From assembly GCF_027912495.1 (NCBI RefSeq), contig NZ_CP115463.1, forward strand, positions 2,503,501-2,567,500: DNA of 64,000 bases. Reading direction: 5' to 3'. Source of the DNA: Caulobacter sp. NIBR1757. Lineage in GTDB: Bacteria > Pseudomonadota > Alphaproteobacteria > Caulobacterales > Caulobacteraceae. The position numbers and the translations under genes are program-made. A model generated the notes under the pieces. The model was not told where the DNA came from. It made no database searches and worked only from the letters and a program-made list of their open reading frames with translations. Positions 7,869 to 17,050 of this stretch are shown here, piece by piece. Numbering within the stretch: position 1 is the first letter of the stretch; every line of letters begins with the position of its first letter.

Positions 7869-8927
7869 ATGGCCGGCGATTTTGAACAGACCTTGCGGGG
7901 GCCCCAGGCCTACAAGATCACTCGCAAGGCCATCGACATGATGGAACGCCACAACATCTGGCCGACCCCGCTCAACTTCGAGCTCTGGTCGCATTTCGTC
8001 GCCGACCCGGACGGCCCCCTGGCCAAGGAACTGACCCGGCTGATCGGCGCGGGCGAGCCGATGACCGAGGCGATGAGCGAGGAACTGGCCGCCGCCTATC
8101 TCGCCAAGGCCAAGCTGAACGAACAGATCCGCGACGCCGGGGATCAATTGACCAAGGAACTGGCCTCGGTCGCCAAGGCCATCCAGACGGCCCAGAAATC
8201 CACCGCCGCCTATGGCGAAACCCTGTCGACGGCCAGCGAAGGCCTGGGGACGGCGACCGACGCCACGGCCATCAAGAAGATGGTCCAGACCCTGGCCAGC
8301 GCCACCGAGCGCGTCCAGAAGCAGAACGACACCCTCGAACAGAAGCTGTCGGACTCGACCACCGAGGTCGCCCGCCTGCGCGAACACCTGGAGCAGGTGC
8401 GCCGCGACGCCACCACCGACGGCCTGACCAACCTTGCCAACCGCAAGGCCTTCGACGACGAGTTGGCCCGCGCCTGCGCCGACGCCGACGAACAGGGCGC
8501 CTGCCTGACCCTTGCGGTGCTGGACATCGACCATTTCAAGAACTTCAACGATACCTGGGGCCACCAGACCGGCGACCAGGTCATCCGCTTCGTGGCCAGC
8601 GTCATCGGCCGCATCGGCGCCACCCCCCGCTTCGCCGCCCGCTACGGCGGCGAGGAATTCGCCATGATCTTCCCCGGCGAGGACGCGGTGACCGTCGAGG
8701 CCTGTCTGGAAGAGATTCGCGACGAGATCGCCTCGCGCATGCTCAAGCGCCGCTCGACCAACGAAGACCTCGGCGCCGTCACCGTCTCGGCGGGCCTGGC
8801 CACCCGCAAGGCCGGCGAGACCGGCGTCTGCACCATGGAGCGGGCCGACGCGGCCCTGTACATCTCCAAGCGGGCCGGCCGTAACCGCGTGACGAATGGG
8901 GAAAAGGTGACCTCGGTCGCCGCCTGA
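7869..8927 (+). CDS. GGDEF diguanylate cyclase with N-terminal helical region
   Basis: Residues 1-75 are a conserved helical segment (YKITRKAIDMMERHNIWPTP), followed by a long Ala/Gln/Glu-rich region to about 180, probably coiled coil, and a C-terminal GGDEF domain with an intact GGEEF at 260-264 and DIDHFKNFND upstream. The enzyme should make cyclic-di-GMP from GTP in the cytosol. At the usual inhibitory I-site (RxxD just before GGEEF) the sequence reads ATPRFAARY, so product inhibition by that site is likely absent. No membrane helix is seen. The ATG at 7869 is chosen because upstream in-frame codons lack conserved-looking protein. Confidence 0.88.
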   Translation: MAGDFEQTLRGPQAYKITRKAIDMMERHNIWPTPLNFELWSHFVADPDGPLAKELTRLIGAGEPMTEAMSEELAAAYLAKAKLNEQIRDAGDQLTKELASVAKAIQTAQKSTAAYGETLSTASEGLGTATDATAIKKMVQTLASATERVQKQNDTLEQKLSDSTTEVARLREHLEQVRRDATTDGLTNLANRKAFDDELARACADADEQGACLTLAVLDIDHFKNFNDTWGHQTGDQVIRFVASVIGRIGATPRFAARYGGEEFAMIFPGEDAVTVEACLEEIRDEIASRMLKRRSTNEDLGAVTVSAGLATRKAGETGVCTMERADAALYISKRAGRNRVTNGEKVTSVAA

Positions 8928-8996
8928 AAATTCTGCTGGCGTTCCGCCGGGTTATGGCGGTCATCCTCCCTGCAAAGCATCAGAGGGAGGTCCGTC

Positions 8997-9800
8997 ATGG
9001 ACTACGCTAAAATCAAGGTTGAGCTGGTCGACGGCGTCGCCGTGGTGATCATGAACGACCCGGGCTCGATGAACGCCGCCGGCCTCGACCTGGCCAGCGA
9101 GCTGGCCCACGCTTTCCGCAGCATCGCCGGCGGCCAGATCAAGGCCCGCGCCGTCGTGCTGACCGGCGAAGGCCGCGGCTTCTGCTCGGGCGCCAACCTG
9201 TCGGGCGGCGGCGCGGCGGGGCGTGAACTGGACGTCGATGGCAAGCCGGACGCCGGCAATGCGCTCGACAGCATCTACAACCCGCTGGTCACCCTGATCA
9301 AAAACTGCCCCGTCCCCGTGGTCACCGCCGTCAACGGCGCCGCCGCCGGCATCGGCTGCTCCTTCGGCCTGCTGGGCGACTACATCCTGGTCGGCGAGAG
9401 CGGCTACTTCCTGCAGGCCTTCCGCCGCATCGGACTGGTGCCGGACGGCGGCTCGACCTACCTGCTGCCGCGTATGATCGGCCGGGCCCGGGCCATGGAA
9501 ATGGCGCTGATGGGCGACAAGATCGGCGCCGCCAAGGCGCTGGAATGGGGTCTCTGCAACCGCGTCGTCGCCGACGCCGAGCTGCGTGACGCCGCCATCG
9601 CCGTGGCCAAGGAACTGGCCAACGGCCCTGCTTCGCTGGGCCTGATCCGCCAGCTGATCTGGGACAGCCAGGACAACACCTGGGGCGAACAGCTGCAGGC
9701 CGAGCGCCGCGCCCAGAAGGTGGCCGGCAAGACCGACGACTTCGTCGAGGGCGTCAGCGCCTTCCTTCAGAAGCGTCCGGCGGCTTTCAAAGGAGCGTGA
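8997..9800 (+). CDS. Enoyl-CoA hydratase/isomerase family, PaaG-like
   Basis: A 267-residue crotonase-fold protein. The oxyanion-hole segments are RGFCSGANLSGG and NGAAAGIGCSFG. The two catalytic glutamates of true enoyl-CoA hydratase are missing: the first position is in GIGCSFG and the second in FLQAFRRIG. An Asp in IGLVPDGGSTYLLPR takes the place used by PaaG-type isomerases. The enzyme is therefore more likely a double-bond isomerase acting on unsaturated or aromatic CoA thioesters than a hydratase. GGGAGG precedes the start. It appears monocistronic, followed by a hairpin. Confidence 0.88.
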   Translation: MDYAKIKVELVDGVAVVIMNDPGSMNAAGLDLASELAHAFRSIAGGQIKARAVVLTGEGRGFCSGANLSGGGAAGRELDVDGKPDAGNALDSIYNPLVTLIKNCPVPVVTAVNGAAAGIGCSFGLLGDYILVGESGYFLQAFRRIGLVPDGGSTYLLPRMIGRARAMEMALMGDKIGAAKALEWGLCNRVVADAELRDAAIAVAKELANGPASLGLIRQLIWDSQDNTWGEQLQAERRAQKVAGKTDDFVEGVSAFLQKRPAAFKGA

Positions 9801-9807
9801 CGGCCAC

Positions 9808-9836
9808 CGAAGCGGTACAATAAGTCAGCCGCTTCG
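9808..9836. terminator. Hairpin with TCGAAGCGG-type arms
   Basis: CGAAGCGG at 9808-9815 pairs perfectly with CCGCTTCG at 9829-9836 over a 13-base loop, between two convergent genes. Read on the minus strand the right arm belongs to CTTATCGAAGCGGC, exactly the start of the repeat at 31098. It may act as a terminator, but there is no T-run. Confidence 0.5.
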
Positions 9837-9843
9837 ATAAGCC

Positions 9844-10215
9844 TCAGCCATCCCAAGGCCCGGGTCCGATATCGGCCCGGGCCTTTCCCTTCTTCGGCGC
9901 CTTGCCGCGCAACACAGCCTCGAGCGCCAGCCGCGCCCAGCGTGAGGCTTCCACGGGACCATCCTGCGCCTCTTCCGGCAGGCTGAAGTAGGGCAAGGCC
10001 GCCTGCCGGTCGCGCTTCCTCTGGTGATAGACGAACGGCTCGGACCCGGCGGCGAGGAACGTCTCCCGGGTCTGGTCATCGACCTTCAGATAGATCGTCT
10101 CGCCGAACACTAGCGCGAACATCATACCGTCCAGCCAGACGCCCTTGCCGCCGAACATCCGCTTCACAACCACCGGTCCGAGCGGTTCGAACAGGTCGGT
10201 CAGATGCTCGTCCAT
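9844..10215 (-). CDS. TfoX/Sxy N-terminal domain protein
   Basis: A 123-residue single-domain protein: FEPLGPVVVKRMFGGKGVW, then FALVFGETIYLKVDDQTR and a C-terminal WARLALEAVLRGK. This is the TfoX/Sxy N-terminal domain pattern (RxMFGG.G.., YlK.d), without the C-terminal domain of the enteric competence regulators. Stand-alone versions are common in alphaproteobacteria with no proven role in competence. The ATG at 10215 is taken over an in-frame TTG at 10227. Its promoter region is shared with the divergent TetR gene, and an operator palindrome lies 16 bases upstream of the start, so it is probably controlled by that regulator. Confidence 0.82.
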   Translation of the reverse strand: MDEHLTDLFEPLGPVVVKRMFGGKGVWLDGMMFALVFGETIYLKVDDQTRETFLAAGSEPFVYHQRKRDRQAALPYFSLPEEAQDGPVEASRWARLALEAVLRGKAPKKGKARADIGPGPWDG

Positions 10216-10230
10216 GTGAAAATCCAAAAT

Positions 10231-10246
10231 GTGAGTAATTGCTCAC
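10231..10246. promoter_or_regulatory. TetR-type operator 1
   Basis: GTGAGTAATTGCTCAC is an inverted repeat with GTGAG/CTCAC arms, 16 bases from the TfoX-like start. It matches operator 2 at 12 of its 16 positions or better, spaced 35 bases centre to centre. Confidence 0.7.
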
Positions 10247-10265
10247 TTGCAATTCCCGACCACAT

Positions 10266-10281
10266 GTGAGCAAATGCTCAC
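10266..10281. promoter_or_regulatory. TetR-type operator 2
   Basis: GTGAGCAAATGCTCAC has GTGAGC/GCTCAC arms around an AAAT centre and lies just upstream of the ribosome-binding site (AAGGGG) of the TetR gene. Together with operator 1 it suggests autorepression and control of the divergent gene. Confidence 0.75.
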
Positions 10282-10298
10282 ATCAAGGGGAACTGCTC

Positions 10299-10859
10299 AT
10301 GTCCGCCAAGCCTCGCATCGAACGCGCCGCGCTGGAAGTCTTTGTCCGGGAAGGCGTCGACGCCGCCACCACCCGCGCCATCGCCGCCGAGGCCGGGGTG
10401 TCGGAAGGCGCCCTCTACCGCCATTACCGCAGCAAGGACGAACTGGCCGCCAGCCTGTTCATGACCGTGCACCGCCGCCTCTCCTCGCTGATCGAGGACA
10501 GCGCCGCCGAGGCGACGGGCATCAAGGACAAGGCCGCCGCCATCGTTCGCGCCTATTGCGAGGTGGCCGACGAGGACTGGCTGACCTTCGCCTTCCACCT
10601 GACCCAGATCCACCGCTTCATCCCCCTCTATCAGGAGGATGGCCGGGACCCGGTCACCGTGACCGAAAACGTCATCAAGCAGGCGATGATCAATGCCGAA
10701 CTGCCGCCGGCCGACCCGCGGCTGCTGGCCGCCATGGCCATCGGGGTGATCACCCAGACGGCCCAGAACAAGGCCTACGGGCGTCTGGGCGACGACAGCC
10801 TGTCGGCCCACGCCCCGCTGATGACCGCCGCCGTCCAGGCCGTGTTGTTCGCCCGCTAA
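10299..10859 (+). CDS. TetR/AcrR family transcriptional regulator
   Basis: A 186-residue protein. Residues 1-47 form the TetR DNA-binding domain: RIERAALEVFVREGVDAATT, then RAIAAEAGVSEGALYRHYRS, the canonical helix-turn-helix. The C-terminal ligand-binding part (FAFHLTQIHRFIPL...) is divergent, so the inducer is unknown. The start at 10299 follows AAGGGG by 8 bases; a longer in-frame start would include the operator and is rejected. Two palindromes upstream are its likely binding sites. The acyltransferase gene starts 12 bases downstream, so both are probably co-transcribed and the inducer may be a lipid-related molecule (inference). Confidence 0.9.
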   Translation: MSAKPRIERAALEVFVREGVDAATTRAIAAEAGVSEGALYRHYRSKDELAASLFMTVHRRLSSLIEDSAAEATGIKDKAAAIVRAYCEVADEDWLTFAFHLTQIHRFIPLYQEDGRDPVTVTENVIKQAMINAELPPADPRLLAAMAIGVITQTAQNKAYGRLGDDSLSAHAPLMTAAVQAVLFAR

Positions 10860-10871
10860 CGCTTTTAGGGA

Positions 10872-11669
10872 ATGATCCCCGCCATGCGCTCGATCCTTTT
10901 CGCCTGCTACTACTGGGCCGCCACGGTGTTCTACGCCTTGAGCGCGGTCCTCCTGTCGATCCTGCCCGGCCGCCGGCCGATGCGAGGGGCGATCAAGCTC
11001 TACACCCACCGGATGATGTGGGGCATGCGGGCCATCGCCGGCATCGACATCACCGTGAAGGGCAAGGAGCGGCTGCCGGACGGCGCCTTCATCGTCGCCG
11101 CCAAGCACCACAGCTGGGGTGACGGTTTCGTCCTCTATTCGTCGGTGCCGAACCTGACCTTCGTGACCGGCGACCATATGGAGAAGTTTCCGCTGGTCGG
11201 CGGCATCCTGCGCAAGCTGGGGGCGATCATCGTCGACAACTGCGGCGGTCCGGAAGCCCGCAAGGCCCTGACTGAAAGCTCGGCCCTCGCGCACAAGGAG
11301 GGCCGCCGCATCCTGATCTTCCCGGAAGGCAACCTGGCCAAGCCGGGCGAGCATTTCCGCTACCGCTCGGGGGTGTACTTCATGGCCCGCGACTTCGGCC
11401 TGCCGGTCGTGCCGGTGGCGACGAACCTGGGCCTGTTCTGGCAGCAGCAGGAGTTCAAGAAGACGCCGGGCAAGGCGACGATCGAGTTCCTGGAGCCGAT
11501 CGAGGCCGGAGACGACAAGAACGCCTTCCTCAAGAAACTCCGCGATGTCGTCGAAGGCCGCAGCCAGGAGCTGATCGCCGAGGCCACGGGGCAGCCGCTG
11601 GAACCGTCGGTGTTGGTGCCGACGCCGGACGAGGTGAAGAAGATGCAGGCCCAGACGGCGGCTGTGTGA
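10872..11669 (+). CDS. 1-acyl-sn-glycerol-3-phosphate acyltransferase family (PlsC)
   Basis: A 265-residue membrane acyltransferase. A hydrophobic N-terminus (about 5-30) anchors it. The catalytic HX4D motif is His79-HSWG-Asp84 and the second motif is FPEGN at 150-154; the last block reads LPVVPVATN. Known role: acylation of lysophosphatidate with acyl-ACP or acyl-CoA at the inner membrane. It follows the TetR gene by 12 bases, an unusual place for a core plsC, so it may be a regulated paralogue. Either ATG 10872 or ATG 10884 could be the start; neither has an ideal ribosome-binding site. Confidence 0.88.
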   Translation: MIPAMRSILFACYYWAATVFYALSAVLLSILPGRRPMRGAIKLYTHRMMWGMRAIAGIDITVKGKERLPDGAFIVAAKHHSWGDGFVLYSSVPNLTFVTGDHMEKFPLVGGILRKLGAIIVDNCGGPEARKALTESSALAHKEGRRILIFPEGNLAKPGEHFRYRSGVYFMARDFGLPVVPVATNLGLFWQQQEFKKTPGKATIEFLEPIEAGDDKNAFLKKLRDVVEGRSQELIAEATGQPLEPSVLVPTPDEVKKMQAQTAAV

Positions 11670-11670
11670 G

Positions 11671-11830
11671 GGGGACGGGTTCGGCGCGAAGCGCTGTACC
11701 TGTCCCCGGTCAGCGCCGGCTTTCGCGCCGAGCGCAGTCCAGACGTTTTGCAAACCTGCTGGCGCGAGGGCCACCCAGCCGCCGGTGCTGACCGGGGACA
11801 GGTAGGCCGCTTTGCGGCCAACCGGTCCCC
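11671..11830. repeat. Nested inverted repeat between the acyltransferase gene and the suf operon end
   Basis: The inner arms at 11697-11720 and 11781-11804 (core CCTGTCCCCGGTCAGC) are complementary over 24 bases with one mismatch. The outer arms GGGGACGGGTTCGGC (11671) and GCCAACCGGTCCCC (11817) pair imperfectly. The inner arm shares TGTCCCCGGTCnGCGCCGG with the element at 5560-5712, so they form one dispersed family. It lies between convergent operons and may fold as a large cruciform or terminator. Confidence 0.75.
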
Positions 11831-12216
11831 TACTCCGCCGACGCCGGGATGATCGTCACGCTCTCGCCGCAGCCGCAGGCGTCTGTTTCATTCGGATTGC
11901 GGAACACGAACTTCGACGACAGGCGGCTGACCTCGTAGTCGATGGTGGTGCCGATCAGGAAAAGAACCGCCTTGGGGTCGATCAGGATCGTCACATCCTT
12001 GTCCTCGACCACCTCGTCCAGCGGACCGGCGGTTTCGGCATACTCCAGGACATACTCCTGACCCGCGCAGCCGCCGTTCTTCACCCCGACGCGCAGGCCG
12101 GCGTAAGGCTTCTCGGCCTTGGCCATGATTTCCTTCACCCGCTCGGCGGCGCTGTCACTGAGGGTGACGACCTTGGGACGGGGGCGACGGGCCCGGGGGG
12201 TGGCGGCGATTTCCAT
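11830..12216 (-). CDS. sufA: HesB/IscA/SufA-type Fe-S carrier protein
   Basis: A 128-residue A-type carrier with the three conserved cysteines: NGGCAGQEY and, near the C-terminus, DACGCGES. A basic Pro/Arg N-terminal extension of about 20 residues precedes the domain. A-type carriers accept Fe-S clusters from the SufBCD scaffold and hand them to apoproteins. It is the last gene of the suf operon, 2 bases after sufT. The ATG at 12216 is preferred because the longer frame overlaps sufT. The sufA name follows the operon context; erpA-like function is possible. Confidence 0.88.
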   Translation of the reverse strand: MEIAATPRARRPRPKVVTLSDSAAERVKEIMAKAEKPYAGLRVGVKNGGCAGQEYVLEYAETAGPLDEVVEDKDVTILIDPKAVLFLIGTTIDYEVSRLSSKFVFRNPNETDACGCGESVTIIPASAE

Positions 12217-12218
12217 GG

Positions 12219-12566
12219 TCAGAACATGTTCAGCTGGAGCTTGGCCTCGTCCGACATGCGGGACGGGTCCCACGGCGGATCGAAGACCAGCTCGACGACG
12301 CAGGACTTGATGTCCGGCAGTTCCATGACCGCGTCCTCGACCCAGCCCGGCATCTCGCCGGCCACCGGGCAGCCGGGGGCGGTCAGGGTCATGTCGATGG
12401 CGACGTGCTTGTCGTCCGAGACATCGACCTTGTAGATCAGGCCCAGCTCATAGATGTCGACCGGGATCTCCGGGTCGAACACCGTCTTCAGCTGCTCGAC
12501 CAGCTTGTCGGTCAGCACGTCCAGCTCTTGCTGGGTCAGGGGCGTTGGGGCGGCGGTCTCGGTCAT
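12219..12566 (-). CDS. sufT: SUF-associated MIP18/DUF59 family protein (SufT)
   Basis: A 115-residue protein of the MIP18 (DUF59) family: TVFDPEIPVDIYELGLIYKV, then IDMTLTAPGCPVAGEMPGWV with the conserved Cys, and VFDPPWDPSRMSDEAKLQLN at the end. In bacterial suf operons this protein (SufT) supports Fe-S cluster maturation; the molecular step is not settled. The ATG at 12566 is used; a GTG two codons upstream is possible. It starts 6 bases after sufS and ends 2 bases before the A-type carrier. Confidence 0.9.
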   Translation of the reverse strand: MTETAAPTPLTQQELDVLTDKLVEQLKTVFDPEIPVDIYELGLIYKVDVSDDKHVAIDMTLTAPGCPVAGEMPGWVEDAVMELPDIKSCVVELVFDPPWDPSRMSDEAKLQLNMF

Positions 12567-12572
12567 GATCAC

Positions 12573-13787
12573 TCAGGCGAAGAAGCTGCGGGCTTTGACC
12601 AGCGCGTCGGCGAACGCGTCGGCCTCATCCAGGGTGTTATATAGGGCGAAGGAGGCGCGAGCGCTCGCCGTGACCCCGAACCGGCCCATCAGGGGCTCGG
12701 CGCAGTGGGTCCCGGCCCGCACCGCGACGCCCTGCTTGTCGAGAATCTGGGCGATGTCGTGGGCGTGGGCGCCCTCGACGGTGAACGACAGGATGGCGCC
12801 CTTGTCCGGCGCCGTGCCGAGGATGCGCAGCCAGTTGGCCCCGTCGAGGCGCTCGATGACGCGATCGTACAGGGCGCGCTCGTGGCGGGCGACGGCCCCC
12901 CGGTCGAGGGCCATCATCCAGTCGACGGCGGCGCCCAGGCCGATGGCCTCGAGGATCGGCGGCGTGCCGGCCTCGAACCGCATGGGCGGGTCGGCATAGG
13001 TGATGGCATCCTCGGTGACCGTGCCGATCATCTCGCCGCCGCCTTGATAAGGCGGCAGCGCGGCGAGGCGCTCGGCCTTGCCATGGAGGATGCCGATGCC
13101 GGTCGGGCCATAGAGCTTGTGGCCGGTGGCGACGTAAAAGTCGCAATCCAGCGCCTTCACATCGACGATGGTGTGGACCGCGCCCTGGCAGCCATCGATC
13201 AGCACCAGAGCGCCGGCGGCGTGGGCGGCGTCGGTGATAGTCTTGATCGGGTTGATGGTGCCCAGCACGTTGGACATGTGGGTGACGGAGACCAGCTTCG
13301 TGCGCAGACCGATCATCGCCAGGGTCGCCGGAAGGTCAAGCTCGCCACTCTCGGTGACCGGGGCGAACCGCAGGACCACGCCCTTGCGCTCGCGCAGCAG
13401 GTGCCAGGGGACGATGTTGGAGTGGTGCTCCATCTGGGTGAGCAGGATCTCGTCCCCCTCCCCCAGCGCCTGGCCGAACGAACTGGCCACCAGGTTGATC
13501 GCCTCGGTGCCGCCCTTGGTGAAGACGATCTCGCCCTCATCGGCATTCAGGAAGCGGGTGACCGATTTGCGAGCCTTTTCATAGGCATCGGTGGCTTCGT
13601 TCGAGAGGGTGTGGAGGCCGCGGTGGACGTTGGCGTAGCCGCCTTCCATCACTGCAACCATGGCGTCGATCACGGCGCGCGGCTTCTGGGCGCTGGCGGC
13701 GTTGTCGAGGTAGACCAGCGGCTTGCCGTTCACGGTCCGCGACAGGATCGGGAACTGGGCGCGGACGGCTTCGGCATCGAAAGCCAT
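12573..13787 (-). CDS. sufS: Cysteine desulfurase SufS (type II)
   Basis: A 404-residue PLP-dependent class V aminotransferase-fold enzyme. Lys224 in ATGHKLYGPTG binds PLP, the His pair in QMEHHSNIVPW contacts the cofactor, and Cys362 in RAGTHCAEPLM carries the persulfide. The short loop around that Cys is typical of type II (SufS) enzymes, which normally need SufE or SufU; neither lies in this operon. Product: sulfur for the SufBCD scaffold. The start overlaps the sufD stop by one base. Confidence 0.95.
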   Translation of the reverse strand: MAFDAEAVRAQFPILSRTVNGKPLVYLDNAASAQKPRAVIDAMVAVMEGGYANVHRGLHTLSNEATDAYEKARKSVTRFLNADEGEIVFTKGGTEAINLVASSFGQALGEGDEILLTQMEHHSNIVPWHLLRERKGVVLRFAPVTESGELDLPATLAMIGLRTKLVSVTHMSNVLGTINPIKTITDAAHAAGALVLIDGCQGAVHTIVDVKALDCDFYVATGHKLYGPTGIGILHGKAERLAALPPYQGGGEMIGTVTEDAITYADPPMRFEAGTPPILEAIGLGAAVDWMMALDRGAVARHERALYDRVIERLDGANWLRILGTAPDKGAILSFTVEGAHAHDIAQILDKQGVAVRAGTHCAEPLMGRFGVTASARASFALYNTLDEADAFADALVKARSFFA

Positions 13788-14815
13788 CAGAGTTCACCCA
13801 GTTGTTGCTCGGCCCAGGCATGCGCCACCGCACGGGCGCCCTCATGCGCGATGCGGTCGATGACCTCGCCGACAAACGCGGCGGTCAGCATGGCGCGGGC
13901 GCGCTCGGCGGGCAGGCCCCGCTGCATGGCGTAGAAGATGGCGTCCTCGTCCAGCGCGCCGACCGTATTGCCGTGAGCGCATTGCACGTCGTCGGCAAAG
14001 ATCAGCAGTTCCGGCTTGGCGTCGATCTCAGCCCTTTCGGACAGGATCAGCGCCTGGTGGCGCATGCGGGCGTCGGTGCGGTCGGCGCCGGGCTGGACGA
14101 CGATGCGGCCCTGGAAGACACCGCGCGCCTGATCGCGGGCGACACCCTTGGTCAGTTGGGAGGTGGTCCCATCGACGCCCCCGTGGGTGACGGTGGTGGT
14201 CAGGTCGGCGTGGCGCTGGCCTTCGAGCAGGTAGGCGCCGTCGAGGCGGACGCTGGCCTGTGCGCCGGGATGAGCGAGGTTGGTTTCCAGACGCTGGCGG
14301 CGGGCGCCGGTGGTCAGGACGGTCTGGCTATAGCTCGAACCGGCGGCCAGGCTGACGCCGGCAGTCGAGACGTTGATGGCCTCGGCGTCGTCGGCGGCGA
14401 GCACGATGCGCTCGAGGCGCGCGCCTTCGCCTAGGGTGATGTCCAGTTCGGCGCTGGCGATATAGCCGGCTGCCTGGCCTTCGTAGCTTTCCAGCAGGGT
14501 CAGCGAGGCTCCGGCCTCGACCTGCACCTGGATGCGGGCATGGTGGCCGGTTCCGGCGGTGGTGGAGACGAAGCGCAGAAGGCGAACGTGGTCGCCCTCC
14601 CCCGCGATATTGAGTGCCGCGACGCCACGGCCGTTGACGACGGTCAGGTCCTCGCCAAGCCCGGCAAACGGGCCGCCGGCCGGCGCAACGGCTTCAGGCG
14701 AAGCCGCCGGCAGCTTGCGGATCAGGCCGCGAAGGTCCGTCCAGCGCCAGTCCTCGTCGCGGCGCGACGGCAGCTCGGCGAGGTCGCCGGTACGAAGGGC
14801 GGTCGACAGGCTCAC
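13787..14815 (-). CDS. sufD: Fe-S cluster assembly scaffold subunit SufD
   Basis: A 342-residue SufB/SufD-family protein: RRDEDWRWTDLRGL at the N-terminus and VQCAHGNTVGALDEDAIFYA near the end. The latter holds the Cys-x-His pair corresponding to the SufD residues used with SufB for cluster formation. It forms the SufB-SufC2-SufD scaffold in the cytosol. The central beta-helix region is divergent, as usual for SufD. The start overlaps the sufC stop (ATGA), indicating translational coupling. Confidence 0.93.
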   Translation of the reverse strand: MSLSTALRTGDLAELPSRRDEDWRWTDLRGLIRKLPAASPEAVAPAGGPFAGLGEDLTVVNGRGVAALNIAGEGDHVRLLRFVSTTAGTGHHARIQVQVEAGASLTLLESYEGQAAGYIASAELDITLGEGARLERIVLAADDAEAINVSTAGVSLAAGSSYSQTVLTTGARRQRLETNLAHPGAQASVRLDGAYLLEGQRHADLTTTVTHGGVDGTTSQLTKGVARDQARGVFQGRIVVQPGADRTDARMRHQALILSERAEIDAKPELLIFADDVQCAHGNTVGALDEDAIFYAMQRGLPAERARAMLTAAFVGEVIDRIAHEGARAVAHAWAEQQLGEL

Positions 14816-15558
14816 GCGGCCTTCCCGTACTTGTCGTAGCCTTCGCGCTCCAGCTCATGGGCCAGCTCGGGCCCGCCCGAGGCGACGATGCGGCCTGCCG
14901 AGAGGACGTGCACACGGTCCGGTTTGATGTAGTCGAGCAGGCGCTGGTAGTGGGTGATGACCAGCATGCCCCGGTCCGGCGCGCGCATGGCGTTGACCCC
15001 GGCAGAGACGATCTTCAGGGCGTCGATGTCGAGGCCGCTGTCGGTCTCGTCGAGGATCAGGAAGCGGGGCGACAGCATGGCCGCCTGGAAGATCTCCATC
15101 CGCTTCTTCTCACCGCCCGAGAAGCCGACGTTGAGGCTGCGCTTGAGCATGTCGAAGTCGATCTTCAGCGAGGCAGCGGTCTCCCGCGCCAGCTTCAGGA
15201 AGGCCGGGGCGGCGATCTCGGCCTCGCCGCGGGCCTTGCGCTGGGCGTTCATCGAGGCGCGGATGAAGGTCAGGGCCGGAACCCCCGGAATTTCCAGCGG
15301 ATACTGGAACGACAGGAAGACGCCCTTGGCCGCCCGCTCGTTGGGATCGAGGCTGAGCAGGTCCTCGCCGTCCAGCGTCGCCGTGCCATCGGTGACCTCA
15401 TAGCCTTCGCGGCCTGTGAGCACATAGGACAGCGTCGACTTGCCCGCGCCGTTGGGGCCCATGATGGCGTGCACCTCGCCGGCCGGGACATCGAGGGTCA
15501 GGCCCTTGATGATCGGCTTGTCGGCGACGGTCGCGTGAAGATTGGTGATCGAGAGCAT
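14812..15558 (-). CDS. sufC: Fe-S assembly ATPase SufC
   Basis: A 248-residue ABC-type ATPase. Walker A GPNGAGKS (34-41), signature SGGEKKR (147-153), and Walker B with FLILDETDSG (166-175); the D-loop LDIDALK and the His-switch VITHYQ follow. SufC hydrolyses ATP to drive conformational change of the SufBCD scaffold; it has no membrane partner. It lies 16 bases after sufB and overlaps sufD. Confidence 0.96.
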   Translation of the reverse strand: MLSITNLHATVADKPIIKGLTLDVPAGEVHAIMGPNGAGKSTLSYVLTGREGYEVTDGTATLDGEDLLSLDPNERAAKGVFLSFQYPLEIPGVPALTFIRASMNAQRKARGEAEIAAPAFLKLARETAASLKIDFDMLKRSLNVGFSGGEKKRMEIFQAAMLSPRFLILDETDSGLDIDALKIVSAGVNAMRAPDRGMLVITHYQRLLDYIKPDRVHVLSAGRIVASGGPELAHELEREGYDKYGKAA

Positions 15559-15574
15559 TGTTTCTTTTCAGACT

Positions 15575-17047
<1,473 letters not shown>

Positions 17048-17050
17048 GAC

